Assembly: GCA_030146385.1 (NCBI GenBank)
Contig: JASLBX010000230.1
Coordinates: forward strand, 1 to 9,321
Reading direction: 5' to 3'
Length of the DNA: 9,321 bases
Source: Jiangellaceae bacterium
Lineage (GTDB): Bacteria > Actinomycetota > Actinomycetes > Jiangellales > Jiangellaceae
Made by a program: the position numbers and the translations under genes. The number at the start of each line of letters is the position of its first letter. Positions within the stretch are counted from its first letter, which is position 1. The notes below the pieces were generated by a model. That model made no database searches. It was not told the origin of the DNA and saw only the letters and a program-made list of their open reading frames with translations. This document shows positions 1-6,500 of this stretch, piece after piece.

Positions 1-541
1 CGACCGCGAGCGCGAGCAGGTCGGCGACCGCGGGAAACTCGGCGAGCATCCGCTGCTCGCGTTGCCGGACCGCGCGAGTGAGCTGCTGGTCGCGCGTCAC
101 TACGCCCGCGACGCCGGCCGCGGCACTGAAAACGAGCAGCGCCAGCGGAGAGCGAACCTGCCCACCCGCCTGAAGCAGCAGGCTGATCGCAGCGCCCGCG
201 CCGAAGCCGGTCGCGCCCCACACGACCTGGTCGACCCGGAACTCCTGAACGGTCATCGCACTTCCGGACTGCTCGAGCCGCCTGCGGACCGACGTCCCGC
301 CACCGAGAACGCGGTCCAGCAGCACCGCGCCGCGGGCAAGGTGGGGACGCAGCAGGCGCTCCAGCGTGGGGAACGGCGTCACGGCCCGGCCCAGCCCGGG
401 GTCGGGACGCTCGGAAAGCCGAGGCAGGTACGGGGCCAGTCGAGCGTCCAGAACCTGCCGCTTGCGCAGCGGGAGCGCCGACCAGGCCAGCAGAAAGCCG
501 GCGCCGAGCGCCGCGCCGAGAACCGCTCCCATCGGGATCAC
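1..541 (-). CDS. tadC: TadC-like type II secretion F-family membrane protein, 3' part beyond left edge
   Basis: This is the N-terminal 180 or so residues of a Tad pilus inner-membrane platform protein; the gene continues past base 1. The visible protein starts with a hydrophobic segment (MIPMGAVLGAALGAGFLLAW), then a basic cytoplasmic stretch, a second hydrophobic region around residues 105-145, and ends in EFPAVADLLALAV, which resembles the entry to the T2SSF domain (compare LWPDAVDNLASAV in the neighbouring tadB). The likely start is GTG at 541-539, overlapping the tadB stop by four bases (GTGA). A purine-rich Shine-Dalgarno stretch at 549-558 ends seven bases before it, whereas the in-frame ATG at 532 would be sixteen bases away. 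In the family, TadB and TadC form the platform that the TadA ATPase drives. TadC is inferred from position after tadB and from the fold; calling it a second TadB-like protein is possible. Confidence 0.8.
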   Translation of the reverse strand, partial: MIPMGAVLGAALGAGFLLAWSALPLRKRQVLDARLAPYLPRLSERPDPGLGRAVTPFPTLERLLRPHLARGAVLLDRVLGGGTSVRRRLEQSGSAMTVQEFRVDQVVWGATGFGAGAAISLLLQAGGQVRSPLALLVFSAAAGVAGVVTRDQQLTRAVRQREQRMLAEFPAVADLLALAV

Positions 542-1404
542 TGCAGCACCCTCACCTCGTCCGGAAGCCGCCCGATCCGGATCATCGTCCGGTACGCGAC
601 CGCGCACACCCCCGCGCCGACGCCCAGCACCACCCAGCCGCCGGGGCTGTTGTAGGCCTGGGCAGCGGACGTCCGGAGGGACAGCAGCGCGAGCAGGATC
701 CACGGCGCCGCTACCGCGACCCGCGCCGCGTTGATGATCCAGCCTTGCCGGGTCTCGAGCTCGGCTCGGGTGCGGGCGTCGTCGCGCAGGAAACCGGACA
801 GGGTCCGCAGCAGGCGGCCCAGATCGGTGCCGCCGACCTCGCGGGCGATCCGGAGCGACTCACAGATCCGGTCGCCTGTGGGATCGGCCAGCCGTTCCCG
901 AAGCCGATCCAGGCACAACTCGAATCGTCCATTGGCCCGGTAGTCGTCGCCGAACTGCTGGAACGGCCGCCGCAGCGGTTCGGGACCGCGGTGCCCGAGC
1001 TGAGTCAAGGCCTCAGGAAGGGACAGCCCGGCGCGGACAGCGGAGGCCAGGTTGTCGACCGCGTCGGGCCAGAGCTCACGCAGCTCAGCCCGCCGCTGGC
1101 GCGCGCGGTACTGGACCAGCCCGACCGGCAGGTAGGCCGCGAACGCGCCGAACGCCAGCGCGATCGGCAGGACGCGAGACAGGCCGAGGAAGATCACGGT
1201 GGCGACCACTCCGGCTCCGGTACACGACGCCAGCAACTGCCGGGGCGTCACCGCCTCAATCCCGGCCTGGGCGATGAGCTCGGCCAGCCGCTTCGTGATG
1301 CCGCGCCGTCCCGGTCTCTGGGCGGGACGTTCCTGGGGCGCCTGCACCGACTGCCAGATCAGCAGCAGGCCGACGCCCAACGCGAGGCCGAGCAGGACAC
1401 CCAT
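538..1404 (-). CDS. tadB: TadB-like type II secretion F-family platform protein of the Tad pilus system
   Basis: A 288-residue inner-membrane protein, a usual length for actinobacterial TadB. It has an N-terminal membrane segment (about residues 2-17), a short cytoplasmic linker, a hydrophobic pair (about 59-76 and 78-97), a T2SSF domain (about 110-225) and two C-terminal membrane segments (about 225-243 and 256-271). Within the T2SSF domain, LWPDAVDNLASAVRAGLSLP (111-130) and REVGGTDLGRLLRTLSGFLR (188-207) are typical conserved stretches. The family anchors the pilus assembly ATPase at the inner membrane and supports Flp pilin polymerisation. The start ATG overlaps the cpaF stop by one base (TGATG) with GGAGG ten bases upstream, indicating translational coupling; the stop overlaps the tadC GTG. 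Family assignment is firm; whether the apparatus makes a pilus or another fibre is inferred. Confidence 0.9.
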   Translation of the reverse strand: MGVLLGLALGVGLLLIWQSVQAPQERPAQRPGRRGITKRLAELIAQAGIEAVTPRQLLASCTGAGVVATVIFLGLSRVLPIALAFGAFAAYLPVGLVQYRARQRRAELRELWPDAVDNLASAVRAGLSLPEALTQLGHRGPEPLRRPFQQFGDDYRANGRFELCLDRLRERLADPTGDRICESLRIAREVGGTDLGRLLRTLSGFLRDDARTRAELETRQGWIINAARVAVAAPWILLALLSLRTSAAQAYNSPGGWVVLGVGAGVCAVAYRTMIRIGRLPDEVRVLQ

Positions 1405-2678
1405 CAGCCGGCCGCCTCCAGGGCGGGACGTTCGCCTAGGACGTTGGCGGGATGGCGACCGCCGAGCAGGTCAGCAAGGTCGTATCCCGCGTCGTCGAAG
1501 CGGTCAGCGTGCGGCGGGTAGCCGTCAGCCCTCACGAGCTGCGTCGCCTGTCGGACGAAGATCGGCTCGAGCTCGACCACGTCACCTTCGACACGTCCCG
1601 GGACGCCAACCACCTCGCGTACGCGGCGGGTGCCGTCCCGGTCGGTGGCGATGTGGACGACGATGTCGACGCTGCCGGCAACGGTGGGGACCACGAAGCG
1701 GCTACCGATGTTCTCGCCGGCTAGAAGGGGCAAAGTACATAATTTGGTCACAGCTTCGCGGGCCGAGTTGGAGTGGATGCTCGACATGGCGGGCATGCCC
1801 GAGTTCAGGGCGATCAGCAGGTCGAGGCATTCGGCCTGTCGGACCTCACCGACGATGATGCGCTGTGGCCGCATCCGCAGCGCCTCGGTGACCAGTCGCC
1901 GCAGCGTGATTTCACCCGTGCCTTCCAGACTGGCCTGGCGGGTCTGCATGCGGACGATGTCCGGCAATGGAGCCTTCAATTCGAAGACTTCCTCGCACGT
2001 GACGACCCGCTCCCGGCCCGGCACGGCGGCGAGCAAGCAGTTGAGCAGCGTCGTCTTACCCGCCTGGGTGCCACCGGCCACGACGATATTCATTCCGGCG
2101 ACGACGCAGGCTTCGAGGAACCGCGCCACCTGGGGCGTCAGCGTGCCGAGGCCGACGAGTTCGTCGAGGTGAGTGGCCCGGACGACAAACTTTCGGATGT
2201 TCACGGCCCAGTGCTCGGCCGTGATGTCCGGGATCACGACGTGCAGTCGGCTGCCGTCCGGGAGAGTCGCGTCCACTGTGGGGTTGCTGACGTCGAGGCG
2301 GCGGCCGGAGCTCTTGAGCATGCGCTCGACTAGGTCGCGCACCTCTTCCGCGGTGAGGATTGTCGTGGTCAGCTCGCTCTTCCCGTGGCGGGCGATGAAG
2401 ACGCGGCTGGGTTCATTGATCCAGATCTCCTCGACCGTCGGGTCGTCGAAGTACGGCTGCAGGGCGCCGAAGCCGGCCACCGCGTCAAGGACCGCCTTGG
2501 CCGTGCTGGCCGGGTCGCCGAGCGGCGGAAGCGGCCGAGTCAGGCTCCGCTCGTCGTACGCGATAACAATGTCGTCGATGATCCGCCGCACCGCGGCAGG
2601 ATCGCCCACTGGGTCGAGCCCCTGACGGCGGACGGCTTCGCGCACCTCCGCGTCGATGATCTCGACTGCGGCTGGCAT
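1404..2678 (-). CDS. cpaF: Tad pilus assembly / type II-IV secretion ATPase (CpaF/TadA family)
   Basis: A 424-residue hexameric secretion ATPase, expected at the cytoplasmic face of the inner membrane, where it powers the TadB/TadC platform. The N-terminal domain carries the family stretch FGALQPYFDDPTVEEIWIN (70-88). The RecA-like ATPase domain shows a Walker A motif GGTQAGKT (202-209), an acidic segment around VVTCEEVFELK (225-235), a Walker B-like RIIVGEVR (273-280) and the His-box SSIHSNSA (299-306). All key nucleotide-binding residues appear intact and length is normal. The ATG at 2678 has a strong purine-rich Shine-Dalgarno stretch at 2686-2695, seven bases away. It is the first gene of the operon; many actinobacterial loci have a TadZ/CpaE-like ATPase immediately upstream, and here there is only noncoding sequence. 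Confidence 0.95.
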   Translation of the reverse strand: MPAAVEIIDAEVREAVRRQGLDPVGDPAAVRRIIDDIVIAYDERSLTRPLPPLGDPASTAKAVLDAVAGFGALQPYFDDPTVEEIWINEPSRVFIARHGKSELTTTILTAEEVRDLVERMLKSSGRRLDVSNPTVDATLPDGSRLHVVIPDITAEHWAVNIRKFVVRATHLDELVGLGTLTPQVARFLEACVVAGMNIVVAGGTQAGKTTLLNCLLAAVPGRERVVTCEEVFELKAPLPDIVRMQTRQASLEGTGEITLRRLVTEALRMRPQRIIVGEVRQAECLDLLIALNSGMPAMSSIHSNSAREAVTKLCTLPLLAGENIGSRFVVPTVAGSVDIVVHIATDRDGTRRVREVVGVPGRVEGDVVELEPIFVRQATQLVRADGYPPHADRFDDAGYDLADLLGGRHPANVLGERPALEAAG

Positions 2679-2755
2679 GGGTCGGTCCTCTCCCTTGGGA
2701 CAGCACGGATGATCTGAGTGACGCCGGAGGATTATGCTCGTGCGGGCCGATCTTG

Positions 2756-2784
2756 ACTAGACCCAGAGTGCAGATCTTTGTCAA
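2756..2784 (-). promoter_or_regulatory. Candidate sigma-70-type promoter for the tad operon
   Basis: Read on the minus strand, 2784-2779 is a perfect TTGACA -35 box. After a 17-base spacer comes TCTAGT at 2761-2756, a 4/6 match to TATAAT. Transcription would begin near 2749, leaving a leader of about 70 bases before cpaF. A second possible -10 (CATAAT, 2736-2731) has a weaker -35 (TAGTCA, 2759-2754) at the right distance. Prediction from sequence only. Confidence 0.55.
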
Positions 2785-2786
2785 TT

Positions 2787-2795
2787 TGTGGATAA
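2787..2795 (-). promoter_or_regulatory. Perfect DnaA-box 9-mer (TTATCCACA) beside the tad promoter
   Basis: The minus strand reads TTATCCACA, the canonical strong DnaA box of E. coli. It lies two bases upstream of the predicted TTGACA -35 element. I noticed no further exact copy nearby, so this is not an origin. It may be a single regulatory DnaA site or a chance match; function is not shown. Confidence 0.35.
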
Positions 2796-3071
2796 CCGCG
2801 TTCGATCACTTCGACAATCCACTCAAAAGCACGCGGGCTCTGGGAGTCCTGGACTGCCCGACAGCTGAGACTGAAGGTGATCACGCCACGGAAACCGCTT
2901 CTGGTTGATCAAACCGCCGCCGAAACCCCGATTTGACCATGATCACCGACGGTTCGATCAGCGAGGAGCGGCTTGGCCCGCGAGGACCGTTCTTTCCGCC
3001 CGGGATGAAGCCGGAAACGGTCACCTGATCGTCAGCCGCGACACGATCACGTGAGCAAGTCGGGCAGCAAC

Positions 3072-3129
3072 GATCAGGTGGGACGCGTCGCTCGTGACCT
3101 GCGAGAACCTCCAAGTAGGTCACCTGATC
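3072..3129 (-). repeat. 58-bp GATC-ended repeat module, copy A
   Basis: The module is bounded by GATCAGGTG and CACCTGATC, forming 9-bp terminal inverted repeats. Read on the minus strand it aligns without gaps to copy B (3365-3422) at 42 of 58 positions, sharing TGACC-N-ACTTGG near the left end and TCGCAGGT at positions 26-33. The ends differ from the usual CRISPR or IS pattern, and no coding content is present. Confidence 0.65.
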
Positions 3130-3157
3130 ATCGCCGCACAGGCCCATCGCGGCCGAT

Positions 3158-3266
3158 GATCTTAAGAGCGATAGTTCTCCTGGGTGATCAAAGTGACGCC
3201 AGCCGGCCGAACTACCCGCCGTGCCCGTGACTTTGATCACCAAGGTGAACTTCGGCTCTTGAGATC
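3158..3266. repeat. 109-bp imperfect palindrome with 41-base arms
   Basis: Left arm 3158-3198 and right arm 3226-3266 are inverted copies matching at 34 of 41 positions, around a 27-base centre. The longest perfect block is the 12-mer GGTGATCAAAGT (3183-3194) against its complement ACTTTGATCACC (3231-3242). Each arm carries two GATC sites 28 bases apart. Transcribed from either strand it could form a long hairpin; as DNA it resembles a small palindromic repeat element. No T-run follows, so an intrinsic terminator is not supported. Confidence 0.75.
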
Positions 3267-3364
3267 GATCTGGACAGGCACCTAGCGACGCGGCGTAGCG
3301 ACTCGGGCAACGACACCGTTCCCGGTCACGAGGCGACATGCGGCGCCCGAGCGCGTGCCATGAC

Positions 3365-3422
3365 GATCAGATGACCAACTTGGGCGACGTCGCAGGTGGC
3401 GCGCCATCCACCGCACCTGATC
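3365..3422 (+). repeat. 58-bp GATC-ended repeat module, copy B
   Basis: Bounded by GATCAGATG (one change from the consensus end) and CACCTGATC. It is the same length as copy A and 72 percent identical to it when A is read on the minus strand. It contains the shared internal block TCGCAGGT at positions 26-33. Confidence 0.65.
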
Positions 3423-3442
3423 GTTTCTCGTCCGCATTTTGG

Positions 3443-3454
3443 ACCTGATCAGGT
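3443..3454. repeat. Perfect 12-bp palindrome ACCTGATCAGGT
   Basis: Two head-to-head copies of the GATCAGGT half-site give a perfect dyad. This is the tightest palindrome in the gap and the best candidate for the full site of a dimeric DNA-binding protein, though no such protein is encoded in the window. It also forms the left edge of repeat module C. Confidence 0.6.
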
Positions 3455-3505
3455 GACCCGCACCCGCCGCTACCTGCGACGTCACTTCGCCCGCCACACC
3501 TGATC
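3447..3505 (-). repeat. 59-bp GATC-ended repeat module, copy C
   Basis: Bounded by GATCAGGTG and CACCTGATC. Read on the minus strand it carries GACGTCGCAGGT, shared with copy B. The distance from TCGCAGGT to the right end is 33 bases, exactly as in copies A and B; the left part is one base longer. Outside these blocks identity is weak, so membership rests on ends, core and spacing. Confidence 0.55.
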
Positions 3506-3578
3506 GTCTCCACACCGGCGATCAGGTGACACAGCGGCGATCAGGTGAGAAACGTGGGCGGCAGGAGACGATCAGGCG
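3497..3578 (-). repeat. Inverted repeat / stem-loop covering the gdh stop codon
   Basis: Arms 3497-3511 and 3564-3578 are inverted copies matching at 14 of 15 positions, with a perfect 13-bp block (CCTGATCGTCTCC and its complement). The intervening 52 bases contain the tandem GATCAGGTGA copies. The gdh stop TGA (3574-3572) lies in the arm, so the gdh mRNA would fold right at the end of the reading frame. It could stabilise the 3' end or act with the downstream palindromes; there is no T-run. Confidence 0.6.
3516..3548 (+). repeat. Two tandem copies of CGGCGATCAGGTGA
   Basis: The exact 14-base direct repeat occurs at 3516-3529 and 3535-3548, a 19-base period. It lies inside the loop of the inverted repeat that covers the gdh stop codon. 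The same-orientation spacing of about two helical turns would suit two protein dimers on one DNA face, which is inference. Confidence 0.7.
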
Positions 3579-6500
3579 GGAGCTTCGGTGCGCACCAGCG
3601 ACCGGACGACCCGTAGGCCGACGGACAGCCGGGCCAGGTCGAACGTGTCGCCTTCGACGATCTCGCCGACGGTCCGCGCCACCCGGTCCACCACCACGGC
3701 GTCCTGGGCGGCCCACTCGTCGATCCGCGGCTTGGGATCGTCCCGCTCCTCCGTGAACTGGATCACCTGCGCGGTGAGGGCGGCGTGGACGGCGTGCAGG
3801 TCGTCGCGCAGCGCCGCCCGGGCCATCGTCTGCCACCGGTCCGACCGCGGCAGCGCGATGATCCGCTCGAGCAGCCGGCCCAGTGCCAGCCGGTCCCCCA
3901 GGCAGAAGTGGACGCGCGCGACGTCGAGCAGGTCCGTCCCCGTCCGCAAGGAGTTCTCCACCATGCCGAGCCCGGCGTACGCCGGCGGCAGCACCGCTAC
4001 CCGGACCGCGAGATCCTCGGGTACGCCGTCGGCCAGCAGTGCGTCCCGCCGCTCGACGAACAGGTCCAGCTCCCGGCCGGCCAGTACGTCGGGCAGCGCC
4101 TCCAGCAGCCGGGCTATCGGCTCTTCGAAGAACTCGATCTGCCACGAGATGTCGATCGGCGGGCGTCTGTTCACCACAAGCCATCGGGTGGCCCGCTCGG
4201 TGATCCGGCGCCCCTCCAGCCGCATGTGAGTCTGGAGTTCGGCCGGCACCACGGTGGCGAGCGCCTTGACCGCCGCCATCAGCTCCGGCATCCGATAGAC
4301 CACGCTCGCCACGGTGTGCGCGCGCGCCAGATCCTCGAACGTCCCGCCGGTCTCCATGCTGAGCCGGAACCCGAACGTCGTGCCGGCGTGGTTGACCAGT
4401 TCGTTGACGACCATTGTGGTGATGATCTCGCGTCGCAGCGGGTGGGCGTCGATCCGATCGGCGTACCGCTCCCGAATCGGCGTCGGGAAGTACGCGTGCA
4501 GCGCGTTGCGCAGGTACGGGTCGTCCGGCAGCTCGGTGTCGATCAGCTCGGCCTGCATCAGGTTCTTCGTGTAGGCGAGCAGGACGGACATCTCCGGGGC
4601 CGTCAACCCGCGGCCGGCCTGCATCCGCTCGCTGAACTGCTTGTCCGTGGGCAGGAACTCCAGCGTCCGGTCGAGCCGGCCCTCCGACTCCAGCCGCGAC
4701 ACGTAGGCCCGGTGGACGTGCATCAGGTTGGGAGCCTGGGCGACCGCGTTGGCCAGCGCGATGTTCTGGCCGTAGTTGTCGGCCAATGCGAGCTGAGCCA
4801 CTTCCTCGGTCATGTCGGCCAGCAGCTCGTTGCGCTGCTTGGCCGTCAGGTCGCCGTCCCGTACCACGCTGTCCAGCAAGATCTTGATGTTGACCTCGTG
4901 GTCGGACGTGTCGACGCCCGCCGAGTTGTCGATGAAGTCGGTGTTGACGCGGCCACCGGCCAGCGCGTACTCGATGCGGCCCAGCTGGGTCAGGCCCAGG
5001 TTGCCGCCCTCTCCGACGCACTTGCAGAGCAGATCGGAGCCGTTCACCCGAACCGGGTCGTTGGCCTTGTCTCCGACCTCGGCGTTGGTCTCGGTGCTGC
5101 CCTTGACGTACGTCCCGATGCCGCCGTTCCAGAGCAGGTCGACGGGGGCCAAGAGCACGGCGCGGATCAACTCATGCGGGGTCATCTCCGTCACGGCCGA
5201 ATCGATGCGCAGCCGCTCCTTGACCGGCTCGGTCAGCGCGATCCGCTTGGCTGTCCGCGGATGGACGCCGCCACCCTCGCTGATCAGCGACCGGTCGTAG
5301 TCGTTCCAGGACGACCGTGGCAGCTTGAACAGCCGCTCGCGCTCTGCGAACGACACCGCCCGATCCGGGTCGGGGTCGAGGAAGATATGCCGATGGTCGA
5401 ACGCCGCGACCAGCCGGATGTGCCGCGACAGCAGCATCCCGTTGCCGAACACGTCCCCGGACATGTCGCCGATGCCGACGCAGGTGAAGTCCTCGGTCTG
5501 ACAGTCGCGGCCCATCTCGCGGAAGTGCCGCTTGACCGACTCCCACGCGCCCCGGGCGGTGATGCCCATCGCCTTGTGGTCGTACCCGGCCGACCCGCCG
5601 GAGGCGAACGCGTCCTCGAGCCAGAAGCCGTACTCGGCCGACACCTCGTTGGCGATGTCCGAGAACGTCGCCGTCCCCTTGTCCGCGGCCACGACCAGGT
5701 ACGGGTCGTCGCCGTCGTGCCGCACCACCGCGGGCGGCGTCACAATCCGGCCATCGGCCGCGCGGTTGTCGGTGACGTCCAGCATGGCCCGGATGAACGT
5801 CTTGTAGCTCTCGATGCCCTCGGCCAGCCAAGCCTCCCTGTTGGCCGGGTCCGGCAGTCGCTTGGCGACGAAGCCACCCTTGGCGCCCTCGGGAACGATC
5901 ACCGAGTTCTTCACCGCCTGAGCCTTCACTAGCCCGAGGATCTCGGTACGGAAGTCCTCCCGGCGGTCCGACCAGCGCAAACCGCCTCGCGCTACTGCCC
6001 CGTACCGGAGGTGCACGCCCTCCACCCGCGGCGAGTACACCCACATCTCGTGCTTCGGCCGCGGCTCGGGCAGGTCGGGTACCGCCGACGGGTCGAGCTT
6101 GAACGTGATCGCGCCGGCGTCGGGGTTGTAGAAGTTCGTCCGGACGGTGGCCTGCACCAGAGAAAGGAACGAGCGCAGGATGCGGTCCTGGTCCAGGCTG
6201 GCCACCTTGTCCAAGGCGTCCTCCAGCCGTGTGGTGATCTCTTCCGCGGCCGCGGTGCGAGCCTCAGCGTCCTCGGCGAACTTGTCCGGGTCGAAGCGCG
6301 TGGCGAAGAGCTCCAGCAACAGCCGGGAGATCTCGACGTGACCGACGAGGCACTCTTCCAGGTAGTCCTGGCTGAACGTGGAGCCCGTCTGCCGCAGGTA
6401 CTTCGCGTAGGCCCGGAAAACGGACGCCTCCCGCCACGACATGCCGGCCCGCAGCACCAGGGCGTTGAACCCGTCGCTTTCGGCCGCGCCACGCCAGACA

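Larger units (their letters stand above)
2679..3571. other. Long noncoding gap filled with GATC-anchored repeats
   Basis: An 893-base stretch between the gdh stop and the cpaF start, noticeably less GC-rich than its neighbours. The first 200 bases next to cpaF hold the tad leader and promoter. From about 2876 to 3578 I count 20 GATC tetranucleotides, where two or three would be expected at this composition by a rough estimate. Many sit inside a longer motif, consensus CGATCAGGTGA or its complement. Exact GATCAGGTG/CACCTGATC copies are at 3022, 3072, 3121, 3414, 3447, 3497, 3520 and 3539; near copies are at 3045, 3365 and 3570. The open frame at 2881-3339 (minus) is read through the repeats and is not convincing. 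No tRNA, rRNA, transposase or poly-T terminator was seen. Confidence 0.8.

Noticed and set aside
2485..2784. 99-codon frame on the minus strand spanning the cpaF start
   Set aside because: It runs through the predicted promoter, the leader and the cpaF N-terminus in another frame; the cpaF start is well supported by its ribosome site and homology.
3443..3454. Intrinsic terminator for gdh at the perfect palindrome
   Set aside because: The stem is only six base pairs with no loop and no T-run follows on the minus strand.
3022..3578. Possible CRISPR array
   Set aside because: The repeated unit is only about 9-14 bases, occurs in both orientations and has intervals from about 18 to over 50 bases; no cas gene is present.
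2876..3578. Possible insertion sequence or remnant of a transposase gene
   Set aside because: No frame shows transposase motifs and no pair of outer inverted ends with target duplication could be defined; only short repeat modules are visible.
3522..5021. 499-codon open frame on the minus strand
   Set aside because: Overlaps gdh in another frame; the translation is a low-complexity R/G/A/P sequence, a shadow of gdh codon bias, and not evidence of a gdh frameshift.
3785..5932. 715-codon open frame on the plus strand
   Set aside because: It is exactly antisense to the catalytic half of gdh, a typical mirror frame in high-GC DNA. The product is rich in R, Q, V, H and P with no domain, and gdh motifs on the other strand are unambiguous.
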